From the NCBI RefSeq assembly GCF_027498035.1, contig NZ_CP114978.1, positions 1,798,001-1,862,000 on the forward strand: 64,000 bases of DNA. Reading direction: 5' to 3'. Shown here in pieces: positions 8,710 through 17,382 of this stretch. Both the position numbers and the translations under genes were made by a program. The notes under the pieces were generated by a model. That model had not been told where the DNA came from, did not search any database, and saw only the letters and a list, made by a program, of their open reading frames with translations. The DNA is from Pseudoxanthomonas sp. (GTDB lineage Bacteria; Pseudomonadota; Gammaproteobacteria; Xanthomonadales; Xanthomonadaceae). Position 1 is the first letter of the stretch. Each line of letters opens with the position of its first letter.

Positions 8710-9636
8710 TCACGTTGGACGCAGGGCTGCAGGCCCGGCCTTGCGGCCTCTGGGTCTCTGTCTGACCGCGGCGGAGGCCACCAGTTCCATAACCGCCCCG
8801 GCGATGTCCACGCCGGACACCTGCTCGATGCCTTCCAGGCCCGGCGTGGAATTCACTTCCAGCACCAGCGGGCCGCGCGCCGAACGGATCAGGTCCACGC
8901 CGGCCACGCCCAGGCCCAGCGTGGCCGCAGCCCGGACCGCCACCGCAGCCTCTTCATCCGTCGCCGTCGCAGCAGCCGCTTCACCGCCACGATGCAGGTT
9001 GGAGCGGAAATCGCCCTCCGGCGCCTGCCTGCGCATGGCCGCCACCACCCGGTCGCCAACCACGAAACAGCGCAGGTCCGCGCCCTTGGCCTCTTCCACG
9101 AATTCCTGCACCACGAAACTGGCATACAGGCCACGCAAGGTCTCGACCACGGACTTGGAGGCCGACAGTTTCTCGGTCAGCATCACGCCGGCGCCCTGGG
9201 TGCCTTCGTTGAGCTTGATCACATGCGGCGGTTCGCCCAGCAGGGCCAGCAGGTCGGTGGTGTCGTCGGGGTTGTCGCCGAACACGGTCGCCGGCAGGTC
9301 GATGCCACTGGCCGCCAGCAGCTGGTGGGCACGCAGCTTGTCGCGCGCGCGCAGGATCGCATCGGAAGGATTCGGCGTATGACAGCCCATCAGCTCGAAC
9401 TGGCGCAGCACCGCCGTGCCATAGCGCGTCACCGACGCACCGATGCGCGGAATCACCGCATCGAATCCGGACAGCGTCTTGCCCTTGTAACGCAGGTCGA
9501 AGCGCCCGGCATCGATGCGCATGTAACAACGCAACGGGTCCAGCACCCGCACCACGTGACCACGCTGGCGTGCGGCCTCCACCAGGCGCTTGGTCGAATA
9601 GAGCTTGGTGTTGCGCGAGAGGATCGCCAGTTTCAT
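8710..9636 (-). CDS. rimK: RimK-family ATP-grasp ligase, ribosomal protein S6 glutamylase
   Basis: A 308-residue protein that adds glutamates to the C-terminus of ribosomal protein S6 (family role). The start at 9636 gives the usual RimK N-terminus [18 protein letters not shown]; the reading frame extends 12 codons upstream without support. The ATP-grasp core is visible: [15 protein letters not shown] (ATP lysine and glycine loop), [27 protein letters not shown] and [13 protein letters not shown] (metal ligands). The C-terminal tail is basic ([10 protein letters not shown]). It sits upstream of colR on the same strand. Confidence 0.9.
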   Translation of the reverse strand: MKLAILSRNTKLYSTKRLVEAARQRGHVVRVLDPLRCYMRIDAGRFDLRYKGKTLSGFDAVIPRIGASVTRYGTAVLRQFELMGCHTPNPSDAILRARDKLRAHQLLAASGIDLPATVFGDNPDDTTDLLALLGEPPHVIKLNEGTQGAGVMLTEKLSASKSVVETLRGLYASFVVQEFVEEAKGADLRCFVVGDRVVAAMRRQAPEGDFRSNLHRGGEAAAATATDEEAAVAVRAAATLGLGVAGVDLIRSARGPLVLEVNSTPGLEGIEQVSGVDIAGAVMELVASAAVRQRPRGRKAGPAALRPT

Positions 9637-9843
9637 GCAGCCGGTTCGGCAAAAGAAAACGGCGCCTAGCATGACATGCAGGCAACGCCGCCCAATGCGA
9701 CGCCGCGCGACGATTCATCGGAACGTGGACCCGGAATGCACGCATGCAACGAGCCCGGCACCATGCGTGCAGCGCATGGCACGCACCCACGGCTGAAGGT
9801 GATGTCTGGTGTCGCCAGTTGCTGTCCTGGCAGGCAAGCGGGG

Positions 9844-10332
9844 CTAGGCGCCAGCCTGAGTGCCTTGCTCCAGCGCACCTGCGAACTGGCGCATCAGGCG
9901 CACCAGGTCAGTGATGTCTTCGGCGGCCCAGTCCTGAAGGATGTCTCGTGCCAGGCGCTCGCGCGCCTGGTCGATCCGGTCGGTGACCGCCTTGCCCTGC
10001 GGAGAAACCACCGCCTCGCGCATCCGGCGGTCTTCCGAATTCTCATGCCGGATCACCAGCGCCATGCGCTCGAGCCTGGACACCTGGCGGCTGATGGTCG
10101 TGTAGTCCCTGCCCAGGCGACCTGCCAGATCCACCACGCCAATCGGTCCCACCCGCTCGATCACCACCAGCAGGCGGAAGAGCGCCTGGTCCAGGTGCAC
10201 GCCGGCTTCGGCGATCAGTCGTTCGTCGTTCCGCGGCCGGTTCATCACGCTCACGATCGAGATCAGGGACCGGTGGAGATCCTTCAGCTGCGCTGAGATA
10301 TGTGTATCTTGCACTTTATTTTTCGCGGCCAT
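9844..10332 (-). CDS. MarR-family transcriptional regulator
   Basis: A 162-residue regulator starting at the ATG at 10332 (MAAKNKVQDTH). The winged-helix core is visible: GPIGVVDLAGRLGRDYTTISRQVSRLE as recognition helix region, then a wing ending ENSEDRRMREAVVSPQGK. It diverges from the FAD monooxygenase gene with 49 bp between them, so it most likely represses that gene and itself, relieved by an aromatic ligand (known for this family, inferred here). Confidence 0.85.
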   Translation of the reverse strand: MAAKNKVQDTHISAQLKDLHRSLISIVSVMNRPRNDERLIAEAGVHLDQALFRLLVVIERVGPIGVVDLAGRLGRDYTTISRQVSRLERMALVIRHENSEDRRMREAVVSPQGKAVTDRIDQARERLARDILQDWAAEDITDLVRLMRQFAGALEQGTQAGA

Positions 10333-10348
10333 AGCCTGCCCTCCTGAT

Positions 10349-10367
10349 ATGTGCATGTTACACATGC
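10349..10367. promoter_or_regulatory. Palindromic operator candidate for the MarR regulator
   Basis: GCATGT-TAC-ACATGC (10353-10367) is a perfect inverted repeat, and ATGTG-N7-CACAT (10349-10365) is nested in the same stretch. It lies between the divergent starts of the marR-type gene (10332) and the monooxygenase (10382), directly before the AGGAGA ribosome site at 10370-10375. Placement and symmetry fit a MarR dimer site controlling both genes. Confidence 0.6.
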
Positions 10368-10381
10368 TTAGGAGAAACGAG

Positions 10382-11866
10382 ATGCGTGAACCCATTGATG
10401 TCCTGATCTGTGGCGCCGGCGCCGCCGGCCTGACCCTGGCAATCGACCTGGCCCGGCGCGGGGTGCGCTTTGCCCTCATCGAGAAACGCCCCACCCCGTT
10501 CCCCGGCTCGCGCGGCAAAGGCATTCAACCGCGCACCCAGGAGGTCTTCGAAGACCTCGGCATCCTGGACCGGGCCGTGGCCGCAGGTGGCCTCTATCCG
10601 ACCGTCCGCAAATACGCGCCCGACGGCAGCCATGTGGATCAGGAAGCAGCAGACGTTGCCGAGCCCACGCCTGCCGAGCCCTATCGCCTCGCGCTGATGA
10701 TTCCCCAGTTCAAGACCGAAGCTGTCCTGCGGGAACGCTTGCTCGAACTGGGGCATGCACCGGTATTTGGTGTCGAGCTGACCAGGATGGTGATCGACCG
10801 CGACGGGGTTGAAGCCACCCTCACAACCCCGGATGGCACGCAGACCCTTCATGCCCGCTACCTGGTGGGGGCCGATGGTGGCCGCAGCATCGTGCGCAAT
10901 ACCTTGGGGATTGGTTTTCCGGGCAAGACCCTCGGCGTGCGGGCAATCGTGGCGGACGTCGTGCTGGAAGGACTGTCGCGCGATGCATGGCACAGGTTCG
11001 ATAGCGGGAACGCAGGCCCCCTGGCGATCTGTCCGCTGGCAGGTACCGACCTGTTCCAGATCCAGGCACCGGTTCCCCTGGAAGGCGACATCGATCTCTC
11101 CGCGGCTGCGCTGACCGAACGCGTTGCACTGCACACCGGGCGCACGGACATCACGGTCCATTCGGTTGCCTGGTCCTCGACCTACGGCATGAATGCCAGG
11201 CTTGCCGATCACTACCGGGATGGCCCGGTGTTCCTGGTCGGCGATGCAGCGCATGTCCATCCACCCACCGGCGGGCAAGGCCTCAACACCAGCGTCCAGG
11301 ATGCCTACAACCTGGGCTGGAAGCTGGCCGCGGTGCTGGCCGGTGCACCCGAGGCGCTGCTGGACACTTACGAAGCCGAGCGCCGACCGGTGGCGGCGGA
11401 CGTGCTCGGCCTGTCCACGCGCCTGCTTGCAGGCATGAAGACCGGGGACAACCGGCGAACCCGTGAAGTCCAGCAACTGGATATCGGCTATCCAGACTCC
11501 GGGCTATCGCTGCCCTCGCAAGCAGCCGGCAGCAACCTGGCACCGGGCAACCGCGCGCCCGATGCCAACGTGCGAGGCGCAGGCGGCAGTCCAACCCGGC
11601 TGTTCAACCTGTTCAAGGGCACGCATTGGACCTTGCTGGTCAATGGCCCGTCGAACTTCGCGCCAGGCGCTGGCCTGCACATCCACAGCATCGGACCCGG
11701 CCTGGAGATCGAAGACCCGTTGGGCCAGTTCGCCCGGTCCTACGGCCTTGATGAAGGCACGGCCGTGCTGGTCAGGCCCGATGGCTATCTGGCGGGATGC
11801 TTCAGCGCAGACCAGGCAACGGCATTGAAGGAGTATTGGCGCCAGTGGCACGGCCCATGGCACTGA
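10382..11866 (+). CDS. FAD-dependent aromatic monooxygenase (PHBH family)
   Basis: A 494-residue flavoprotein. The start at 10382 is set by AGGAGA 7 bp upstream. Motifs in order: GAGAAGLTLAIDLARRG (FAD Rossmann loop), GSRGKGIQPRTQEVFEDLG (substrate/FAD side), YLVGADGGRSIVR (DG motif) and VFLVGDAAHVHPPTGGQGL (GD motif), then a thioredoxin-like C-terminal domain as in larger phenol/polyketide hydroxylases. No signal peptide, so cytosolic and NAD(P)H dependent. Divergent from a MarR gene, suggesting induction by an aromatic compound. Substrate unknown. Confidence 0.85.
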   Translation: MREPIDVLICGAGAAGLTLAIDLARRGVRFALIEKRPTPFPGSRGKGIQPRTQEVFEDLGILDRAVAAGGLYPTVRKYAPDGSHVDQEAADVAEPTPAEPYRLALMIPQFKTEAVLRERLLELGHAPVFGVELTRMVIDRDGVEATLTTPDGTQTLHARYLVGADGGRSIVRNTLGIGFPGKTLGVRAIVADVVLEGLSRDAWHRFDSGNAGPLAICPLAGTDLFQIQAPVPLEGDIDLSAAALTERVALHTGRTDITVHSVAWSSTYGMNARLADHYRDGPVFLVGDAAHVHPPTGGQGLNTSVQDAYNLGWKLAAVLAGAPEALLDTYEAERRPVAADVLGLSTRLLAGMKTGDNRRTREVQQLDIGYPDSGLSLPSQAAGSNLAPGNRAPDANVRGAGGSPTRLFNLFKGTHWTLLVNGPSNFAPGAGLHIHSIGPGLEIEDPLGQFARSYGLDEGTAVLVRPDGYLAGCFSADQATALKEYWRQWHGPWH

Positions 11867-11891
11867 AGCGCATCGTTGCCCGGCCGCGGAT

Positions 11892-11917
11892 GCCCCCGCT
11901 GTTCACGACGCGGGGGC
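11892..11917. terminator. GC-rich hairpin between convergent genes
   Basis: CCCCCGC (11893-11899) and GCGGGGG (11910-11916) form a 7-bp stem, extended by a G-C pair to 8 bp, with a 10-base loop that contains the TGA of the lacI-type gene. It lies between two convergent genes and could stop transcription from either side. There is no clear U-run, so activity is uncertain. Confidence 0.35.
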
Positions 11918-12907
11918 GGCCGTTGATGCGCGCAGCATCAAGCGGAAATCCAGCGTCTGTTGATGCGGCACTTCAACCGCTTCTATGAGGGCGAGCACCA
12001 GATTGACGGCGCGGATGCCGATGTCCCGCATCGGTTGGCCGATGGTGGTCAGCGGCGGCGTCAGATAGCGGGACGAGGCGAGATCGTCGAATCCGACAAC
12101 CGAGAACGCCTCAGGCACGCGCACCCCCAGTTCCCTGCAAGCGGCCAGAACGCCCAGCGCCATCTGGTCACTGAAGCAGAATGCAGCCGTGGGCGCAGGG
12201 GATTGGCTGAGCAGCCTGGCCGCGGCGGCATGCCCGGATTCAACCGAAAAATCGCCTGGGACGACGGTCAGCAGGCGCAGGCGGCCGCGCGCCCTGGCAG
12301 CGGCCCTGGCGCCTTCCAGCCGCTGCTGGTGCAGGGGATTTTCGGCGGGGCCGCCGACCACGGCGATCCGCTCGTGGCCCAATCCGTACAGATGCTCCAT
12401 GGCGGTACGCGCGGCGGCGGCGTTGTCGATGTGCACGCTGGGAATGCCCAATGACGGATCGAATTCGCATCCATTGACGACCGGTGCATTGGCGCCAAGC
12501 TGCTTGACGATTTCGCGCGCCGTGGGCGGCAGCCGGTGCCCCAGCACGATCAGGCCATCGGCCTCGTTGCGGCGAAGCATCTGCGCGTAGCGTTCCTCGC
12601 GCTCGGGCTGGTGCTGGGTGTCGCCAAGCAGGACCGCATAACCGGCTGCCTGTGCGGCTTCTTCGGCACCCTGGAGGATCTGGGCGAAGAATGGGTTGGC
12701 GATGTCCGGCACGGTGACCAGGATCTTGCCGGTGCGCTGGGTCTTGAGCGTCCTGGCCGCGGCATTGGGGACATAGCCCAACGCGGCGACGGCCTGCTCG
12801 ATGCGTGCGCGTGTGGCGGGCAGCACTTTCTCCGGCCGCGAGAGCGCACGGGAGACCGTCCCTGCCGAGACGCCAGCGTGCTTTGCGATGTCATAGATCG
12901 TGGGCAT
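11903..12907 (-). CDS. LacI-family repressor of the glycoside regulon
   Basis: A 334-residue regulator. The N-terminal HTH is TIYDIAKHAGVSAGTVSRALS with hinge YVPNAAARTLKTQRTG, followed by a full periplasmic-binding-like effector domain (VTVPDIANPFFAQI, FSDQMALGVLAA, VVGFDDLASSRYLTPPLTTI). It is divergent from the isomerase-permease-oxidoreductase operon. A perfect palindrome lies between them and recurs before the second arm at 26.8 kb. A shorter TGCAATGCA at 12930-12938, near its own start, may serve autoregulation. The effector is probably a sugar or a keto-sugar intermediate (inference). Confidence 0.9.
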   Translation of the reverse strand: MPTIYDIAKHAGVSAGTVSRALSRPEKVLPATRARIEQAVAALGYVPNAAARTLKTQRTGKILVTVPDIANPFFAQILQGAEEAAQAAGYAVLLGDTQHQPEREERYAQMLRRNEADGLIVLGHRLPPTAREIVKQLGANAPVVNGCEFDPSLGIPSVHIDNAAAARTAMEHLYGLGHERIAVVGGPAENPLHQQRLEGARAAARARGRLRLLTVVPGDFSVESGHAAAARLLSQSPAPTAAFCFSDQMALGVLAACRELGVRVPEAFSVVGFDDLASSRYLTPPLTTIGQPMRDIGIRAVNLVLALIEAVEVPHQQTLDFRLMLRASTAAPAS

Positions 12908-12972
12908 GGATCAATCCGTCAGCCTCCGATGCAATGCACAACGGAGGTGCCTACTGTCGCATGCTAGGATCG

Positions 12973-12986
12973 TGCAATCGATTGCA
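12973..12986. promoter_or_regulatory. LacI-family operator, copy 1
   Basis: TGCAATCGATTGCA is a perfect 14-bp palindrome with the central CG typical of LacI-family sites. It lies 15 bp before the ATG of the first plus-strand gene and 65 bp from the repressor start. TAGGAT (12965-12970) just upstream could be a -10 element. The surrounding 19 bases (ATCGTGCAATCGATTGCAT) are repeated exactly, in transcription orientation, upstream of the minus-strand arm. Confidence 0.8.
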
Positions 12987-13001
12987 TCCGGGTTGTGTGG
13001 C

Positions 13002-14054
13002 ATGAAAACGCTCAAGGGTCCGGCGCTGTTCCTGGCGCAGTTCATCGGTGACAAGCCTCCGTTCGACCGATTGGACAGCCTGGCCCAATGGGCCTCCGAG
13101 CTGGGTTATGTCGGCATCCAGCTGCCGACCAGCGCGCCGCGACTTTTCGATCTCGCCCAGGCCGCGCAGAGCCAGGCGTATTGCGACGACATCGCCGGCA
13201 TGCTGGCCCGGCACGGCATCCAGATCACCGAGCTGTCCACGCACCTGCAAGGGCAGCTGGTCGCCGTCCATCCGGCCTACGACACCCTGTTCGACGGCTT
13301 CGCGCCGCAGGACAAGCGCGGCAATCCAGCTGCACGGCAGGCCTGGGCGGTCGAACAGGTCACCCTGGCGGCCAAGGCCAGCCAGCGTCTGGGACTCAAG
13401 GCCCACGCCACGTTCTCCGGCGCGCTGGCCTGGCCGTACTTCTATCCCTGGCCACAGCGGCCACACGGACTGGTGGACGAAGCCTTCGCCGAACTCGGCC
13501 GCCGCTGGCGCCCGATCCTGGATGCGTTCGACGCCTGCGGTGTGGACCTGTGCTACGAGATCCATCCGGGCGAAGACCTGCACGATGGCGCGACCTTCGA
13601 GCGCTTCCTCGACGTGGTCGATCACCATCCGCGCGCCAAGATCCTCTACGACCCCAGCCACCTGCTGCTGCAGCAGATGGACTACCTGGGCTTCATCGAT
13701 CGCTACCACACGCGCATCGGCATCTTCCACGTCAAGGATGCCGAGTACCGCCCCAGTGCGCGCAGCGGCGTGTATGGCGGCTACGAGAACTGGATCGATC
13801 GCCCGGGCAGGTTCCGTTCGCTGGGCGATGGCCAGGTGGACTTCAAGGCGATCTTCTCCAAGTTCGCGCAGTACGACTTCCCCGGTTGGGCGGTGCTGGA
13901 ATGGGAGTGCTGCCTGAAACATCCCGAGGATGGCGCGCGCGAGGGTGCAGCCTTCATCCGCGACCACATCATCCGCGTCACCGAACACGCCTTCGACAAT
14001 TTCGCCGACAGCGGCGCCAGCCCGGAAGCGCTGCGCGGCCTGCTGGGGCTTTGA
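13002..14054 (+). CDS. Cytosolic TIM-barrel sugar isomerase/epimerase
   Basis: A 350-residue protein of the AP-endonuclease-2 fold sugar isomerase family, starting at the ATG at 13002 just after the LacI operator. Metal-site motifs are visible: LCYEIHPGED (Glu), ILYDPSHLLLQQMD (Asp, His), FHVKDAEY and AVLEWECCLKHPEDG (final Glu). There is no signal peptide. In related bacterial operons with Gfo/Idh, DUF1080 and GMC proteins this family acts on keto-sugars. The exact reaction is not readable from sequence. First gene of the plus-strand arm; 44 bp to the permease. Confidence 0.8.
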   Translation: MKTLKGPALFLAQFIGDKPPFDRLDSLAQWASELGYVGIQLPTSAPRLFDLAQAAQSQAYCDDIAGMLARHGIQITELSTHLQGQLVAVHPAYDTLFDGFAPQDKRGNPAARQAWAVEQVTLAAKASQRLGLKAHATFSGALAWPYFYPWPQRPHGLVDEAFAELGRRWRPILDAFDACGVDLCYEIHPGEDLHDGATFERFLDVVDHHPRAKILYDPSHLLLQQMDYLGFIDRYHTRIGIFHVKDAEYRPSARSGVYGGYENWIDRPGRFRSLGDGQVDFKAIFSKFAQYDFPGWAVLEWECCLKHPEDGAREGAAFIRDHIIRVTEHAFDNFADSGASPEALRGLLGL

Positions 14055-14098
14055 AGCACACTTGGCCTGATCACATACCTGACCTGGGAGGGGAAGTC

Positions 14099-15316
14099 AT
14101 GACGTCCACCATGTCGCGCCTTGGCGCGATGATGTTTCTGCAGTTCTTCATCTGGGGCGCGTGGTTCGTCACCCTGGGCACGTACCTGGTGCAGGGGCCG
14201 TTGCAGGCCAGCGCGGGCCAGGTGGCCACAGCGTTCCTCAGCCAGTCCATCGGCGCCATCGTCGCGCCGTTCCTGGTCGGCCTGATCGCCGACCGCTATT
14301 TCGCCGCGCAGCGCATCCTGGCGGTGCTGCACCTGGCCGGCGCGGTGTTGATGTGGGGCGCGTCGGTGGCGACCAACTTCGATACGTTCGCCGCCTGCGT
14401 CATGGGCTACATGCTGCTGTTCATGCCGACCCTGGCGCTGGCCAACAGCGTCGCGATGCGCCACATGCGGGTGCCGGAGAAGCAGTTCCCGCCGGTGCGC
14501 GTGGCCGGCAGCGTCGGCTGGATCATCGCCGGCGTGCTGATCGGCTGGCTGGGCTGGGAACAGGCGCACCGGCTTGAACTGACCTTCCGGATGGCGGCGG
14601 GCGCATCGCTGGTCCTGGGCCTGTATGCCTTCACGCTGCCGCATACGCCGCCGCTGGAGCAGCAGCGCAATGCAGGACTGGGACAGATCCTGGGACTGGA
14701 CGCGCTGCGCCTGCTGAAGTCGCGCTCGTACCTGGTGTTCTTCCTGGCCTCGATCGCCATCTGCATTCCGCTATCGTTCTATTACAACTTCACCAACCCG
14801 TATCTCAACGACCTGGGCGTGCGCGGCGCGGCCGGACTGCAGTCGCTGGGCCAGGTGTCCGAAGTGCTGCTGATGCTGGCCATGCCGTTCCTGTTCGCGC
14901 GCCTGGGGGTCAAGGCGATGCTGGCCTTCGGCATGGCCGCGTGGGTGCTGCGCTATGTCCTGTTCGCGTATGGCGATGCGGGTTCGGGCTTCGCGCTGCT
15001 GGTCACCGGCATCGTGCTGCACGGCATCTGCTACGACTTCTTCTTCGTCACCGGGCAGATCTACACCGATGCGCACGCCGGCCCGAAGTTCCGCAGCAGC
15101 GCGCAGGGCTTCATCACGTTGGCCACTTACGGCGTGGGCATGTTGATCGGCACGTTCCTGTCCGGCGCCGTCGTGGAGCACTACACCACTGCGGCCGGTC
15201 GCGACTGGCAGCAGATCTGGCTGTTCCCGGCCGGCGTGGCCTTCGTGGTGCTGGTGGCCTTCCTGTTCCTGTTCCGTGACAAGCCCGCAGTGGCGGCTCC
15301 TTCGGCAACGCCTTGA
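14099..15316 (+). CDS. NupG/YegT-like H+ symporter
   Basis: A 405-residue major-facilitator protein with about 12 membrane helices. The start at 14099 follows a strong GGGAGGGG site. The N-terminus (LGAMMFLQFFIWGAWFVTLG) and the later FLSQSIGAIVAPFLVGLIADRYF match the nucleoside:H+ symporter family (NupG/XapB). In Xanthomonas and Bacteroidetes sugar loci, proteins of this family accompany Gfo/Idh and isomerase genes and probably carry sugars rather than nucleosides. That is the preferred reading here from context. Inner membrane. Confidence 0.85.
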   Translation: MTSTMSRLGAMMFLQFFIWGAWFVTLGTYLVQGPLQASAGQVATAFLSQSIGAIVAPFLVGLIADRYFAAQRILAVLHLAGAVLMWGASVATNFDTFAACVMGYMLLFMPTLALANSVAMRHMRVPEKQFPPVRVAGSVGWIIAGVLIGWLGWEQAHRLELTFRMAAGASLVLGLYAFTLPHTPPLEQQRNAGLGQILGLDALRLLKSRSYLVFFLASIAICIPLSFYYNFTNPYLNDLGVRGAAGLQSLGQVSEVLLMLAMPFLFARLGVKAMLAFGMAAWVLRYVLFAYGDAGSGFALLVTGIVLHGICYDFFFVTGQIYTDAHAGPKFRSSAQGFITLATYGVGMLIGTFLSGAVVEHYTTAAGRDWQQIWLFPAGVAFVVLVAFLFLFRDKPAVAAPSATP

Positions 15317-15327
15317 GGAATGAAAAG

Positions 15328-16452
15328 ATGAGCAAGCTCGGGATCGCCATCGTCGGCACCGGCATGATCGGCGCGGTCCATCGCCGCGCCGCGCTGCTGG
15401 CCGGCGCCGAGGTCCGTGGCGTGAGCGCCTCCAGCGCCGCGCGTGCGCAAGAGGCCGCGCAGGCCTGGAACATCGCCCACGCCTACCGCGATTTCGATGA
15501 AGTGCTGGCCGATCCGCAGGTCCAGGTCGTGCATGTGTGCACACCCAACCACCTGCATCGGCCGATGGCCCAGGCCGCGCTGGAAGCCGGCAAGCACGTA
15601 GTCTGCGAAAAGCCGCTGGCCACCACCCTGGACGATGCCAGGGCGCTCGCGTCGCTGGCCGCATCCACCGGACTGGTCGCCACGGTGCCCTTCGTCTACC
15701 GCTATCACCCGGTGGTACGCGAAGCACGTGCGCGCATCGCACAGGGCGAACTTGGTCCGCTGCGCCTGATCCACGGCAGCTACCTGCAGGATTGGCTGCT
15801 GGACCCGGCCAGCAACAACTGGCGCGTCGATCCCGCACTGGGCGGGCAATCGCGCGTGTTTGCCGATATCGGCTCGCACTGGTGCGACCTGGTGGAATGG
15901 GTCAGCGGCGAGCGCTTTGCCGAAGTCAGCGCTGCGTTCGAGACGGTCATTGCCGAGCGCGCCGTGGCGACCGGCAAGAGCTTCACCACGCCGGCCGCGG
16001 GCGGGCAAACGCAATCCGTCGCCAGCGAAGACGTGGCCGCGGCGATGTTCAAGACCGGCGTCGGCACGTTGGCTACGCTCACGGTGAGCCAGGTCTCGGC
16101 TGGGCGTCGCAACCGCTTGTGGTTCGAGATCGACGGCGCCAAGGCCGCGGTGGCCTTCGACCAGGAAGACAGCGAACGCCTGTGGATCGGCCACCAGGAT
16201 CAGCGCGAAGAGCTGTTCTACCGCGGCCCCGGCGCAGGCAGCGCGGAACAGCGCCGGCTCGCCACGCTGCCCGCGGGCCACGCACAGGGCTACGCACAGT
16301 GCTTCGAGGCTTTCGTCGCCGACACCTATCGCGCCATCGACGCCGAACGGCCCGAGGGCCTGCCGACCTTCGACGATGGCCTGCGCTCGGCGTTGATCGT
16401 CGATCGTGTCATCGCCTCGGCTAAGTCGCGCGCCTGGACATCCATCGGCTAA
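15328..16452 (+). CDS. Gfo/Idh/MocA-family oxidoreductase
   Basis: A 374-residue NAD(P)-dependent sugar oxidoreductase. The start at 15328 is preceded by GAGGAATGAAAAG. It has the Rossmann motif GTGMIGAVHRRAAL, the strongly conserved CEKPLATT containing the catalytic Lys, and the DIGSHWCDLVEW histidine region of the substrate domain. No export signal. It lies 11 bp after the permease. In the proposed pathway it would oxidise or reduce C3 of a hexose/glycoside. The direction is not determinable here. Confidence 0.88.
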   Translation: MSKLGIAIVGTGMIGAVHRRAALLAGAEVRGVSASSAARAQEAAQAWNIAHAYRDFDEVLADPQVQVVHVCTPNHLHRPMAQAALEAGKHVVCEKPLATTLDDARALASLAASTGLVATVPFVYRYHPVVREARARIAQGELGPLRLIHGSYLQDWLLDPASNNWRVDPALGGQSRVFADIGSHWCDLVEWVSGERFAEVSAAFETVIAERAVATGKSFTTPAAGGQTQSVASEDVAAAMFKTGVGTLATLTVSQVSAGRRNRLWFEIDGAKAAVAFDQEDSERLWIGHQDQREELFYRGPGAGSAEQRRLATLPAGHAQGYAQCFEAFVADTYRAIDAERPEGLPTFDDGLRSALIVDRVIASAKSRAWTSIG

Positions 16453-16499
16453 CGCGTTTTTCGCATCATCCATCGTCATCTGAGATCCGGGAGGACACC

Positions 16500-17358
16500 A
16501 TGACGCTCACCCTGCCCCGCCGCGTCGCGGCCACGGCGTTGCTGCTCTGTGCAGCCCTGCCTGCATTCGCCAAAGAAACCACCGCGGCCAAGCTGCCCAT
16601 CGCCGTGCAGATGTACACGCTGCGCAATATTCCCTCGCTGGAAGACCGGCTGAAGCTGGTGCACGACACCGGCATTACCGCCGTCGAGACCGTCGGCACG
16701 CAGGACGTCACCGCACCGCAACTCAAGACGCTGCTCGACAAGTACAGCATCCAGGCGATCTCGACCCATGTGCAACTCGCCGACCTGCGCAAGGATCTGG
16801 ATGGCGTGGTGGCGTTCAACCGATCGATCGGCAACACCACCCTGGTTATCCCGTACCTGCAGGAAGCCGAGCGTCCCAAGGATGCTGCGGGGTGGGCTGC
16901 GCTGGGCAAGGAACTGGGCCAGCTCGCCGCGCAGGCCAAGGCCGATGGCATGACGCTGGCCTATCACAACCATGATTTCGAGTTCGTCGACTTCAACGGC
17001 AAGACCGGGCTTGAGTCCATGTTCGAAGCAGCGGGCCCCGACCTGAAGTCCGAACTCGACCTGGCCTGGGTCGCACGTGCTGGGCTACGACCCCGCCGCC
17101 TTCCTCGGCAAGCTCAAGGGCCGCGTGATCGCCGTGCACGCCAAGGACAACGCGCCGAAAGGCGAAGCACTCGAAGAACACGGCTTCGCCGCCGTGGGCA
17201 AGGGCGTGCTGGACTGGAAAAAGATCCTGCCGGCCGCCGACCATGCGGGCGTCAAGTGGTACATCATCGAGCACGACTATCCGCTGGATCCCGCCGCGGT
17301 CATCAAGACCGGCGCGGCGTACCTGGTCGAACACCTGCCAGCGGACGTGAAGCGCTAA
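16500..17358 (+). pseudogene. Exported TIM-barrel sugar isomerase, single frameshift
   Basis: It begins with a Sec signal peptide (MTLTLPRRVAATALLLCAALPAFA, cleavage before KETT) and continues as a sugar-isomerase-like TIM barrel (YHNHDFEFVDFNGKTGLES, then LKSELDLAWVARAG). At GCTGGGCTACGAC (G-run 17082-17084) one extra G breaks the frame. Removing it restores ARAGYDPAAFLGKLKGRVI and an intact C-terminus ending LPADVKR at 17358. Corrected length is 285 residues. As it stands the upstream frame runs on with junk to 17465. It is the last gene of the plus-strand arm. A homopolymer sequencing error and a real mutation are both possible. Confidence 0.75.
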
Positions 17359-17368
17359 GACACTGCAT

Positions 17369-17382
17369 GCTCAGGCCTGAGC
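17369..17382. other. Perfect palindrome between convergent genes
   Basis: GCTCAGGCCTGAGC is a perfect 14-bp palindrome without loop, lying in the 24 bp between the exported isomerase and the effector stop codon. It could form part of a bidirectional terminator, but there is no U-tract. Confidence 0.3.
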
